This document shows positions 1 through 6,697 of a stretch of 16,090 nucleotides of DNA, one piece after another. Position 1 is the stretch's first letter, and each line of letters begins with the position of its first letter. The notes beneath the pieces are model-generated. The model did not search any database and was not told the DNA's origin. It saw nothing but the letters and a program-made list of their open reading frames with translations. Source of the DNA: Planctomycetota bacterium (lineage in GTDB: Bacteria; Planctomycetota; Phycisphaerae; Sedimentisphaerales; Anaerobacaceae); contig JAFNGF010000209.1 in NCBI GenBank assembly GCA_017885385.1, positions 563 to 16,652 of the forward strand, given 5' to 3'. The translations under genes and the position numbers were made by a program.

Positions 1-576
1 TACTACTACCGTGCCCGGTACTATAGTCCAGATCTTGGCCGATTCCTGCAGACCGACCCGGTCGGCTACGGCGACGGGATGAACTTGTACAGGTATTGTA
101 TGAACAACCCATTAAACATGGTGGACCCGTCCGGACTTTGCTGTGATTCGAACGATGTAAATCACGTTAACGATGTAAATGATTCAAATGATTGTAATTG
201 GGATAACTTAGTAAGTTGTATTGGGGATGCAACCGATAGTTTATCTAAATGTGTTGATAGAGTAACCAAAAAAAGAGACTATTATCTTGCGTACTGTGAC
301 CATCAATATAAAGAATGCATGAAAGTTGCAAAAGGTGCACCAATTGTTTTAAGGCAGTTTTTAGAAGTTGCTTGTTATAAGGCATGGCATGTTGCGTGCG
401 TTGGCGTTGTTTGGGAAGCTTGGGGATTGGATTTGGCAGGTTGCTTAGCAGTTTACGCTGTAGATTTAAGAATGTGTTATGAAGAGTATTGTCCCCAGTT
501 GCCAGGGCCTATCATTCCCCCTGTTGGCCTTTCCGCAATGAATAGTAATTTTTTACATCTCTGGACATATAATTGA
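1..576 (+). CDS. Rhs-repeat core end with Cys-rich variable C-terminal tip (5' partial)
   Basis: The frame is open from base 1, so the gene begins left of the window. The first ~45 codons encode the typical Rhs/YD-repeat-associated core end: YYYRARYYSPDLGRFLQTD, then a GYGDGMNLYRYC-type stretch and closure at MVDPSGL. After this conserved junction comes a ~145-residue tip unlike the core, AT-richer and with 12 cysteines, mostly in helical-looking segments. Such a sharp change after DPSGL is the hallmark of Rhs polymorphic toxins, whose tip is the toxin and is swapped by recombination. I do not recognise the tip fold and see no catalytic motif, so toxin activity is inference. A small membrane-protein gene follows 120 bp downstream and is a candidate immunity gene. 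The gene stops with TGA. Near-identical core DNA recurs at 1735-1857 and in part at 4209-4359. Confidence 0.85.
   Translation, partial: YYYRARYYSPDLGRFLQTDPVGYGDGMNLYRYCMNNPLNMVDPSGLCCDSNDVNHVNDVNDSNDCNWDNLVSCIGDATDSLSKCVDRVTKKRDYYLAYCDHQYKECMKVAKGAPIVLRQFLEVACYKAWHVACVGVVWEAWGLDLAGCLAVYAVDLRMCYEEYCPQLPGPIIPPVGLSAMNSNFLHLWTYN
151..198 (+). repeat. Short tandem repeat at the Rhs core/tip junction
   Basis: Two copies of the 12-mer aacgatgtaaat (151-162 and 169-180) are followed by two similar 9-mers (gattcaaat, gattgtaat). They encode an Asn/Asp-rich run (NDVNHVNDVNDSND) just after DPSGL. This probably reflects slippage in a flexible linker between the core and the tip. Confidence 0.6.
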
Positions 577-696
577 CCAGGTAGAACGGTCTATTGCAGT
601 GGAGGTTAACAGTTGTTGATTATTTTGGTCTGAATATTTGCAACCAAGGATTAGCAATCGATATTTCGTTCTTGGTTCTATAAAAGGTTGGAACAA

Positions 697-1173
697 ATGG
701 ATCAACTAAAAAAAAAGAATATTGCCAGATTGGTCCTTCAAGGAATTAGCATCCTCGGCATCTTCTTCGGATTCACCTGGTTTTGTTGCCCCATTGCTGT
801 TGTTTTGACGATTCACGGAGATAATCTCGATATTGATGCTCTTGGTTATGCTGTCCTTATTCTTTCAGGAGCACTGTCGATACTGGGCGTGTATCTGATA
901 TACACCTCATACCTGACGCTTAGAGGGAGGTCATTTGAAGCAATACAACTAATTTCCGTGTTCTTGGCATTAACTTCCTTTGGTTTAGTTCAGCCATTAG
1001 TTTCGGCTAGCGGGAAAATAGCAAGTTTTTTAAAGGATATTGCTGGCCTTGCTTCTCTGCTTTTTCTTGTGCTTGTCTATTTGATTTGCGTTAAGCTTTT
1101 GAAAAGATTAGTGAAAGCGGCAAACGTCCCAAAAAACATTTCAGGAACTCAACATTCTACAGATAAACAATGA
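697..1173 (+). CDS. Small multi-pass membrane protein, candidate immunity protein of the Rhs tip
   Basis: This 158-residue protein has no family I recognise. It has a charged N-terminus (MDQLKKKN) followed by about four hydrophobic segments: roughly residues 12-40, 50-73, 82-102 and 112-135 (ending LFLVLVYLICVKLL). It ends in a polar tail. I start it at ATG 697 because an AAAGG motif (683-687) lies 9 nt upstream. A possible TTG at 688 would abut that motif and leave no spacer. It is the first gene after a variable Rhs tip and in the same orientation, the usual place for the cognate immunity gene. Multi-pass immunity proteins are known for membrane-acting toxins. The role is inference from position only. 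It could also be an unrelated cargo gene left by rhs recombination. It is AT-rich like the tip before it, which fits joint transfer. Confidence 0.65.
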   Translation: MDQLKKKNIARLVLQGISILGIFFGFTWFCCPIAVVLTIHGDNLDIDALGYAVLILSGALSILGVYLIYTSYLTLRGRSFEAIQLISVFLALTSFGLVQPLVSASGKIASFLKDIAGLASLLFLVLVYLICVKLLKRLVKAANVPKNISGTQHSTDKQ

Positions 1174-1258
1174 CCTTGGCCCTTAACAAACTAGGGACAA
1201 GGAACAGCCAGCTATTCTTGAGACTGCAGCGAGGGCGATTACATAATTGCCGAATACG

Positions 1259-1307
1259 CTTGTGGTGAGCCCATTCGACTACGCTCAGGGTAAACTCTGT
1301 CGAATCC
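1259..1307 (+). repeat. REP-like palindromic repeat, copy 1
   Basis: A 49-bp unit reading cttgtggtgagcccattc, then gactacgctcaggg, then taaactctgtcg. The gtgagc...gctcag arms give an inverted repeat. It is almost identical to 1335-1384, and its core recurs inside selB at about 14625-14660. It splits the Rhs words AEY and SNGNNN. Confidence 0.8.
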
Positions 1308-1334
1308 AACGGCAATAACAACCTCGTGCGCAAA

Positions 1335-1384
1335 CTTGTGGTGAGCCCGTTCGGCTAACGCTCAGGGTAAACTCTGTCGAGTCC
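1335..1384 (+). repeat. REP-like palindromic repeat, copy 2
   Basis: Same unit and orientation as 1259-1307, with one extra base in the loop (ggctaacg versus gactacg). It sits between the Rhs words NNNLVRK and YVYGPRV. Confidence 0.8.
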
Positions 1385-1415
1385 ATACGTCTACGGCCCG
1401 CGTGTTGACGAACTG

Positions 1416-1435
1416 GTTCGGCGAGCTCACCACAG
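1416..1435 (-). repeat. REP-like repeat, partial inverted copy
   Basis: The segment gttcggcgagctcaccacag is the reverse complement of the left arm of the two repeats before it (ctgtggtgagc...). It lies after the Rhs word VDEL and shifts the frame before MINLADSN. Confidence 0.6.
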
Positions 1436-1477
1436 GCTTACCGTATGATCAACCTGGCTGACAGCAATGCGGTCTAC

Positions 1478-1510
1478 GCTCCGTCGCCATAGCTTTGGAG
1501 CGTCGGCGAC
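1478..1510 (+). repeat. Second type of short repeat in the Rhs remnant
   Basis: A 33-bp insert starting gctccgtcgccatagctttg separates the Rhs words NAVY and YYHFDGLG. It has a weak inverted character (gtcgcc...ggcgac) and introduces an in-frame TAG. Its length is a multiple of three. It does not match the other repeats of the window. Confidence 0.5.
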
Positions 1511-1613
1511 TACTATCACTTTGATGGTCTTGGCAGTGTGGTGGCCCTGACTGATGCAAACGGCACTTGCGTTCAGACCTACGAGTACTCCGTCTATGGG
1601 CACGTGGCGGCAA

Positions 1614-1694
1614 AACCACAAATTACACAGATTATCTGTGCGAATCTGCCGTAAGGCATCCTGGGGACTTTCTAAATCGGTGAAATCTGTGGTT
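1614..1694 (+). mobile_element. ~81-bp MITE-like element with imperfect terminal inverted repeats
   Basis: The left end, aaccacaaattacacagatt (1614-1633), is an imperfect reverse complement of the right end, aatcggtgaaatctgtggtt (1675-1694). A 15-bp palindrome cacagattatctgtg overlaps the left end. The element replaces the short linker (DDPNHPNPF in the copy at 4317-4339) between the Rhs words GHVAA and MFTGRQF, so it clearly landed inside an rhs gene. It carries no gene. The 'ACCACAGATTTCACAGATT' style is familiar to me from dispersed intergenic repeats in planctomycetes and other bacteria; that is recollection, not a search result. Confidence 0.65.
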
Positions 1695-1695
1695 G

Positions 1696-2583
1696 ATGTT
1701 CACCGGCCGGCAATTCGATATCGAAACCGGCCTTTACTACTACCGTGCCCGGTACTATAATCCCTATCTTGGCCGATTCCTCCAGACCGACCCTGTGGGT
1801 TATGGGTACGGCTATTGTGCGAACAATCCGCTCAACTTTGTGGATCCGAGCGGGCTGTTACAAAGATTTGCCTTCTTACAAGAGGGTGATCCCGGATACA
1901 TTGAAGGTAGCCTCAGGCTTGCTCTTTGGACTGACGGCCATGTTACTTGGACGAGTGAACTTACGGATTTTAGTAATCTCACGGGTTTTTACACTTGGGC
2001 TGCCGGTGAGTTGGATTGGATTAAGGACATCTCGCTAGCGGGATGGACCCTCTCCCAAGGAAATCCGACAGTATTTTTAGCCGTAAAAGCGCTTGAATTT
2101 CTGAATGTCTTTAGTTCCGTGCAGATCTCACTAATAGAAGACAAAGGAGGGTGGAGGATTATAGACAACAGCGGGAAACGAAAGAAGACGATTTTTGGCA
2201 ATTCAGCCAACGGTTATATTGGAACTACTATTTATTGGGACCCCGGCGAGACGTCTTGGCAGCCTCTAGCGACTGGAACTAGAAGACACAAAGACAAAGC
2301 ACGCCACTGGCATACTTTCCCTGCTGAGGCTGCCTTGGCCCACGAAATGGGACATGCTTATGAAGTTGTTACATGTGGCGAGACTTGTCAGCCGTACGCG
2401 ATAATGTATGAAAACGCTGCACGTTGGGCGTTTTACTACGTGGTTCCAGAATACATTGGTCGCGTTTGGCCGAGGCCTCTCACAGGTGACAAAGATTTAG
2501 ACTCGGATATTGAATGGGCTTGGAAGCGTTACAACAGTTCTTATTACTTAATTAACCATTGGATATACCATAGGAGGCGTTAG
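1696..2583 (+). CDS. Rhs tip with zinc-metallopeptidase (HExxH) domain, orphaned from its core
   Basis: The first ~54 codons are Rhs core (MFTGRQFDIETG, YYYRARYYNPYLGRFLQTD, ending FVDPSGL). Compared with the copy at base 1, five residues are missing between GYG and YC. The ~240-residue tip has one clear motif: AALAHEMGHAY, with HEMGH at 2341-2355, the zincin HExxH signature. About 20 residues later comes YENAARW (2407-2427), reminiscent of the ENxxR motif of M91/NleD-like and Tox-MPTase effectors of Rhs proteins. I infer a metallopeptidase toxin. The upstream core is cut off by the repeat at 1614-1694, so any start (ATG 1696 or TTG 1693) is accidental and lacks a good ribosome site. The gene may be silent, or serve as a donor cassette for recombination. 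Its stop lies 3 bp before the next ATG. Confidence 0.75.
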   Translation: MFTGRQFDIETGLYYYRARYYNPYLGRFLQTDPVGYGYGYCANNPLNFVDPSGLLQRFAFLQEGDPGYIEGSLRLALWTDGHVTWTSELTDFSNLTGFYTWAAGELDWIKDISLAGWTLSQGNPTVFLAVKALEFLNVFSSVQISLIEDKGGWRIIDNSGKRKKTIFGNSANGYIGTTIYWDPGETSWQPLATGTRRHKDKARHWHTFPAEAALAHEMGHAYEVVTCGETCQPYAIMYENAARWAFYYVVPEYIGRVWPRPLTGDKDLDSDIEWAWKRYNSSYYLINHWIYHRRR

Positions 2584-2586
2584 AAG

Positions 2587-4176
2587 ATGGACAGACCTTT
2601 ACTTATGATCGCGGTGTTCTCTCTGAGTTTTCTTCTGGCACCGCCAACGAAGCCACAAGGAGCAGTCGATTCAGCTGTCAAGAAAGATGCCGGCGCCCCG
2701 ACAATCACCATCACTAAGCTAAATGTGACTGCCAAGACACTTGAGCTAAGCTGGGAGGTCAGAAACGATTGTGGGCAGGATGCCTGGATTCTGGCCGGAT
2801 TAGGTGAATCTGGTGCGGACATTTCAGTATTCATGGACGAAGATGACCGAACTCTTCTGTTAAGCAGAAGGCTTGATGTGCCGGCAAGGCCGGAACGAGC
2901 GTCTTTTCCCGTCTGCAATGGCAGGTACGTTCGTTTGCGCGCGGGCCAAACCCAGGCTGAGTCAATTTCCCTTGCTATACCTGTGTACCCCGAATACGGG
3001 ATCGGAGTGGGCGGACGAAAGGCACAAGGTCTTGAATACGCAACGCGCCTGACTATCGAGATCGGCTATTACACCGGGGACCTGCCTGGCATGATTCGTC
3101 ATATAATTGAAGAAGATGAGAAAAACCCTCGTATAATACGCGCAGTTGATGGCTACTATACAAACACTGTCAGTGGATGGTTTGGAGGATTACTCGGGTT
3201 CAACGAGCTCAATGAACTCTTGCGCTGGCGGGATGATGAGGTTTTAGTACCTTACACGAGTCAGGCTTTCACGGGTGAGCGGGTGTTAGGGGTAACCGCC
3301 GATGACCTGCAGATTCCTTACGAGGAAAAAGTAGACGTGCCAATACATTATCCACCTGATCTGACCCCTTGCACACGAGTTGAAATTCGTTATCAACCTT
3401 CGGTGCTTGAATACTTCTTTCCCTATGCTGGGCAGCGGATCCTTCTGAGTCCGGTGGAGAAGGAGTATCTACAGGCTGGGAAAACCATCACGGTGGAGAA
3501 TTCCGATAACCTGAAGGCCTTTGCCGATGACCTAAACAAGGTAGAACCATGGGCTGATATTGCCCGTCAGAGAAGTGTGGCCCATGTGGTCTGCTATCGT
3601 GACAACGAGCGTCTGACGTCCTTTCCCATATACAATGATGACTGCATCGTAACCGAGTGCAGGTACCTGTTTCGCCCCCTGAATGGCTTCCGAATCCTGA
3701 GGATGGTCACACCCCACATAGAGCCAATTGAGCTGCGAGTACGCTGTGCAGCCAATCTGAAAGACCTCTGGCACCGGTTTCGTTTGTATGACAAAGCCGC
3801 AGAGTCGCTGCGTTTTGCCTTCTTGAGGAGACTTTGTGGAAAGCCGTACCCGCCGCCGAACACATGGTGTGATTCTATGTTGCGGGCCTATCGTCGTGCC
3901 ATACAAATTGCTGACGAGCGTCTTATTAGGCCGTATATATGCCCCAGTGCAGGCCCAGGTAAATGCCACTATGCCATGAATCCCAACTGCAAACTGGATT
4001 CACCGCCGGACACTGTGCTTCTGTTCGAGACCAAGGCGGGCTGGAATCAGCACGGCGGGCCTGAGCTGTTTACCTTCGACAACCACGACCCAAAGGGGGG
4101 CTGTGTCTTGCTTAATGACGGCACGATTAAATTCATTCGCACCACCGAAGAACTCCACCAGCTTCGATGGAAGTAG
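2587..4176 (+). CDS. Exported protein coupled to the metallopeptidase Rhs tip, with DUF1559-like C-terminal tail
   Basis: This 529-residue protein starts with a hydrophobic export signal (MDRPLLMIAVFSLSFLLAPP). A strong AGGAGG (2572-2577) lies inside the end of the Rhs-tip gene, 9 nt before ATG 2587, so translation of the two is probably coupled. I recognise no catalytic domain in the central ~400 residues; the N-terminal part looks like a beta-rich fold. The last ~80 residues, from YAMNPN through PPDTVLLFETKAGWNQHGG to NHDPKGGCVLLNDG and the closing ELHQLRWK, resemble the C-terminal tail of planctomycete DUF1559 (H-x9-DG) pilin-like proteins. Position suggests an inhibitor or partner of the peptidase tip, protecting the periplasm. 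At this length it would be large for an immunity protein, so a cargo protein or accessory surface protein is also possible. Confidence 0.75.
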   Translation: MDRPLLMIAVFSLSFLLAPPTKPQGAVDSAVKKDAGAPTITITKLNVTAKTLELSWEVRNDCGQDAWILAGLGESGADISVFMDEDDRTLLLSRRLDVPARPERASFPVCNGRYVRLRAGQTQAESISLAIPVYPEYGIGVGGRKAQGLEYATRLTIEIGYYTGDLPGMIRHIIEEDEKNPRIIRAVDGYYTNTVSGWFGGLLGFNELNELLRWRDDEVLVPYTSQAFTGERVLGVTADDLQIPYEEKVDVPIHYPPDLTPCTRVEIRYQPSVLEYFFPYAGQRILLSPVEKEYLQAGKTITVENSDNLKAFADDLNKVEPWADIARQRSVAHVVCYRDNERLTSFPIYNDDCIVTECRYLFRPLNGFRILRMVTPHIEPIELRVRCAANLKDLWHRFRLYDKAAESLRFAFLRRLCGKPYPPPNTWCDSMLRAYRRAIQIADERLIRPYICPSAGPGKCHYAMNPNCKLDSPPDTVLLFETKAGWNQHGGPELFTFDNHDPKGGCVLLNDGTIKFIRTTEELHQLRWK

Positions 4177-4208
4177 ATTGAAATGTCGGGCACGGCCCGC
4201 CCTGCATC

Positions 4209-4359
4209 TTTGATGGTCTTGGCCCCGGCGCGCTGGGATGGTGGCCCTGACTGATGCGAACGGCACTTGCGTCCACACCTACGAGTACTCGGTCTACGGC
4301 CACGTGGCGGCTGACGACCCGAATCATCCCAATCCATTTATGTTCACCGGCCGGCAATT
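4209..4359 (+). pseudogene. Third Rhs core remnant
   Basis: FDGLG (4209-4223) is followed by a short disrupting insert, then in one frame VALTDANGTCVHTYEYS, VYGHVAADDPNHPNPF and MFTGRQF. The match to the Rhs core stops at caattc, exactly where the stop codon of the convergent ADP-ribosylglycohydrolase gene begins (4360). The rest of the core and the tip are missing. It shows what the uninterrupted linker of module B looked like, and marks the right edge of the Rhs array. Confidence 0.8.
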
Positions 4360-6027
4360 CTACCAGATTTTCGCCCTGTCGGCAGGTTCAGCCAGACCCG
4401 CGGCGACGGCTTTTTGGCGAAGTCGGTCGCCCGCAGGAAATGGGCTGTGAAAGAATAACACCTGGACCACGTTGGGGTAACGATTGAGCGCACCGACAGC
4501 GTTGGCCCATTTTTCAGGGTATTCTTGCCTGAAACTCTGCGCTAAATCGAGGCAGATTGCCGAATATGCCGCAAAGGCGATTTCTTGACCATCGCCTCCC
4601 CCGACTGGATCGGGGGTCTTTTTGAGCTTAGATTTCATCTCCTCGCGTAAACGAGCAACCTCTGCCTCCGCAGGGGCCTTAGCCCCGGCCACGGGCCGGG
4701 GTACCCCCGCCGAGAGGCGGGGGCTAATATCCCCGCGAAGGCGGGGATCGGCAAGATTTGACAGTGGCAGCTCGCTGCGCTGGCCGCGGGGCAGCACATT
4801 GGCCGGCTCTTGTGAGCGTATGCGATAGACGAACCGGCCATTGAGATTTTGTCTTCTGCCTCCCTGCTCCACAATTACCTGCTCGGCAAGTTCAATGATC
4901 CGGTCGGCAAAGCTGGTGATGGTTTCATCAGTTGGCATACCATCGCGGGTGGTGTTCTGATAACGGTCGACGATGGTCCAGTTCTGCTTCATTATCCAGC
5001 GGTAGCCTTTGACGACCCCGACTATTGTGCCGGCGGTAGCGGCGTTATTGTCGGCGTCCCAGCCAAAGTTGAAGGCGGTCGTCAGCGTTTTGACAAAGTC
5101 TGTCCCGCCATAAAGTAGAGCAGCGATGGTGGATGCGGTATTGAGCTCATATCCGTTCCTGTCGCGCATATCCCCATTATGGCGGCTGTACTTTTCTTTC
5201 ACGAGCCGGCGGGTAGTGCGCCAATCTTCAGGATGTAGCCGACGCCAGCTACGGACATCGTTGACAATTTCGCGGATAGCGCAGTTGCGGTCGATTGCTT
5301 TTAGGCCGGCATCGAGAATCATATCAATATCGTCCGTCATAAAGGCGGTTGCTATCATCGCGGTGAACAACTGCGTGGTTTGGGCAGGCTCAGCATCTAT
5401 GGTCACGCGAGTGTAGCTCAGGCCGATTCTCGCTGCGGTCTGCGGCATGCCCGGCGCCAGCAGAGCAAACGTTTCACAGACGAATTGACCCGAGATATTG
5501 AACTCTGCCCACGGGTTGAACACAGTGCTGCCGGTTAGCGGAGGGGCAAAACCGATATCCATCAGCTGGCGTGCGTATAGATTCGAGCACCAGATCCGCT
5601 TATTAATATGTTCTTTCCACAATTGCACAATAAGGTCGGGCGAAAGTATGATGGCGTTTTGCCGCTGCATCGAAATGATATAGACCCATTCCAAGTCCGT
5701 GTCGTCGTCGGTCTGCGCTCCGTGCGGCAGGGCCGGCGTGTATTTCTGGACATTTCCAGGCTCATTTATGTATTTCATCTCGTGCTCGATGCCGTTGAGG
5801 TTACCAAGCAGCTGGCCGAGCAAGCCGCCCCGAATTTTGTCTCTGAGAACCTCGGCGGGTAGTTGGACCCAGACGCTTGAGTCATCCGCCTCCTGGCTCG
5901 CAGGACTTTTGGCCGCGGGACTCGGTGGCACGGCCATCCTGGCCGTGTTCACGGGCTGGAAGCCCGTGCCACAGGAGGCGATAGCCAAAAGTGTCAGCGT
6001 AGTTATGATCAATTTTCTGACCGTCAT
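4360..6027 (-). CDS. ADP-ribosylglycohydrolase-family lipoprotein with in-frame repeat insertions
   Basis: The 555-residue protein has the two acidic metal-site motifs of the ADP-ribosylglycohydrolase (DraG) fold: TDDDTDLEW at residues 106-114 and GWDADNNAAT at 322-331. Members remove ADP-ribose from proteins or cleave related N-glycosidic bonds using two Mg ions. The N-terminus is a lipoprotein signal with lipobox AIASC (Cys19), so this copy is exported and membrane-anchored, unusual for a family best known from cytoplasm. Two stretches are repeat-derived: residues 20-35 (GTGFQPVNTARMAVPP) just after the lipidated Cys, and about 425-457 (DPRLRGDISPRLSAG and on) between the catalytic part and a ~100-residue C-terminal extension. 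Both keep the frame. Start ATG 6027 has AGGGA 9 nt upstream. The substrate is unknown; a role in nucleoside or ADP-ribose scavenging is speculation. Confidence 0.88.
   Translation of the reverse strand: MTVRKLIITTLTLLAIASCGTGFQPVNTARMAVPPSPAAKSPASQEADDSSVWVQLPAEVLRDKIRGGLLGQLLGNLNGIEHEMKYINEPGNVQKYTPALPHGAQTDDDTDLEWVYIISMQRQNAIILSPDLIVQLWKEHINKRIWCSNLYARQLMDIGFAPPLTGSTVFNPWAEFNISGQFVCETFALLAPGMPQTAARIGLSYTRVTIDAEPAQTTQLFTAMIATAFMTDDIDMILDAGLKAIDRNCAIREIVNDVRSWRRLHPEDWRTTRRLVKEKYSRHNGDMRDRNGYELNTASTIAALLYGGTDFVKTLTTAFNFGWDADNNAATAGTIVGVVKGYRWIMKQNWTIVDRYQNTTRDGMPTDETITSFADRIIELAEQVIVEQGGRRQNLNGRFVYRIRSQEPANVLPRGQRSELPLSNLADPRLRGDISPRLSAGVPRPVAGAKAPAEAEVARLREEMKSKLKKTPDPVGGGDGQEIAFAAYSAICLDLAQSFRQEYPEKWANAVGALNRYPNVVQVLFFHSPFPAGDRLRQKAVAAGLAEPADRAKIW
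4672..4746. repeat. Cluster of GC-rich hairpin repeats inside a coding sequence
   Basis: Consecutive hairpins: ccccggcc-acg-ggccgggg (8 bp), cccccgcc-gaga-ggcggggg (8 bp) and ccccgc-gaag-gcgggg (6 bp), with a ggggcctta-gcccc arm on the left. All are translated in frame within the ADP-ribosylglycohydrolase linker. Similar 'PRLRGD/PAFAG' coding repeats are familiar from many bacterial genomes (recollection). Confidence 0.75.
5927..5970. repeat. Double-hairpin repeat translated as GTGFQPV...RMAVPP
   Basis: Two perfect 8-bp hairpins in tandem, cacggcca-tcc-tggccgtg and cacgggct-gga-agcccgtg, separated by tt and flanked by ggcacgg/ccgtgcc ends. It lies in frame immediately after the lipidation cysteine codon of the ADP-ribosylglycohydrolase. 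The TGFQPV...RMxVP peptide is one I recognise from planctomycete proteins as a signature of this repeat. Confidence 0.8.
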
Positions 6028-6431
6028 ACAATTGTTTCCCTACGCGAGTGACTTTTTTCTGTATAATATTCGCCAACACGCTACGATTTTATTGATTGTA
6101 CTTGCATGTAGGCCAGTCAATTGCTGATGCTGGTATGAGAAACAGACATACACATATTAGCGCCACAAAAGATTTCCGGCGAGTCATTTTCGTCCCCTTG
6201 GTAAATTTATGACCATTTCTTAGCTGTAGATGTTGAACGTGGACTATTATCCACGTTCTGTTGCTGTAAATCTATTGGGGTAACTACGTAATTTTGGCGG
6301 ATTTTTTTGAAACATGTGGGCCCTTGAATTTCTGGTCTTAAAAAGTGTTGCAAAAAATGGCGTAATTTTCCGAGTGAAGGTTCGTTTTTTGGAGGAAAAT
6401 GCGGGTTTGCTAAGAATTTTCAACTTTTCGG
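6028..6431. other. Gene-free region, mostly AT-rich leader sequence
   Basis: No convincing gene on either strand. The open frames here (about 6247-6438 minus, 6314-6523 plus) lack ribosome sites and look like chance. The right half is AT-rich with runs of A and T and leads into the promoter at 6432. The only clear structure is a perfect inverted repeat at 6235-6258. Confidence 0.5.
6235..6258. promoter_or_regulatory. Perfect 9-bp inverted repeat (operator or RNA hairpin)
   Basis: gaacgtgga (6235-6243) and tccacgttc (6250-6258) are exact reverse complements around a 6-base spacer ctatta. There is no T-run on either side, so it is not an ordinary terminator. A regulator-binding site or a protective mRNA hairpin are the plausible readings. 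Confidence 0.45.
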
Positions 6432-6459
6432 TTGGCAAACAAGCACAATCTGCTATATT
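6432..6459 (+). promoter_or_regulatory. Sigma70-type promoter for the small membrane gene
   Basis: TTGGCA (6432-6437), a 16-base spacer and TATATT (6454-6459). It lies ~80 bp before the ATG at 6538 and is the best promoter match in this intergenic stretch. Confidence 0.6.
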
Positions 6460-6537
6460 ACCTACATCACGCCTGTTAAATTTCCTTAAAAAGAAGGCTA
6501 AAATGAAACTCTATCTGCACTGAAAGGAGCGTGTAAC

Positions 6538-6684
6538 ATGATTGGTTACCACGAAATACGGGAAAAGGGGTGGGGGGTTCGTTTTCCTAACAGACCATTG
6601 CATATCGTGGTGCTCATTTTGCTCATCGTGTTAGCTCTTGTTGCTATTGCCCTTTTGCCTACGATACTGGTTCTTCTTGGTTGA
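6538..6684 (+). CDS. 48-residue single-pass membrane peptide
   Basis: The reading is MIGYHEIREKGWGVRFPNRP, then a hydrophobic helix (LHIVVLILLIVLALVAIALL) and PTILVLLG before TGA. It is too short for most gene finders, but it has AGGAG (6525-6529) 8 nt before the ATG and a good promoter upstream, so it is probably translated. The charged N-terminus and long helix suggest a membrane microprotein with the N-terminus inside. I do not recognise a family. A second hydrophobic frame (6698-6835) follows directly; the two could be a coupled pair or one two-helix protein joined by a frameshift. Confidence 0.6.
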   Translation: MIGYHEIREKGWGVRFPNRPLHIVVLILLIVLALVAIALLPTILVLLG

Positions 6685-6697
6685 TGTTATTGTTACT

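Larger units (their letters stand above)
1219..1611 (+). pseudogene. Decayed Rhs core fragment
   Basis: Recognisable pieces of the Rhs core appear in order but in changing frames: DYIIAEY (1237-1257), SNGNNNLVRK (1305-1334), YVYGPRVDEL (from 1386), MINLADSNAVY (1445-1477), then YYHFDGLGSVVALTDANG and a TYEYSVYGHVAA stretch up to 1611. The breaks between the pieces coincide with short repeats (1259-1307, 1335-1384, 1416-1435, 1478-1510). Removing those repeats would nearly restore one continuous Rhs reading. A 1477/1478 insert also carries an in-frame TAG. The next core piece (MFTGRQFDIETG) lies after another repeat at 1614-1694. The fragment therefore cannot encode a working protein and is the upstream remains of module B. 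Confidence 0.8.

Noticed and set aside
1259..1384. CRISPR-like array from the two direct repeats
   Set aside because: Only two copies, and the sequence between them is Rhs coding remnant, not a spacer.
6247..6523. Two overlapping open frames in the AT-rich leader
   Set aside because: No ribosome sites, low-complexity Lys/Phe-rich translations and they overlap the promoter at 6432-6459.
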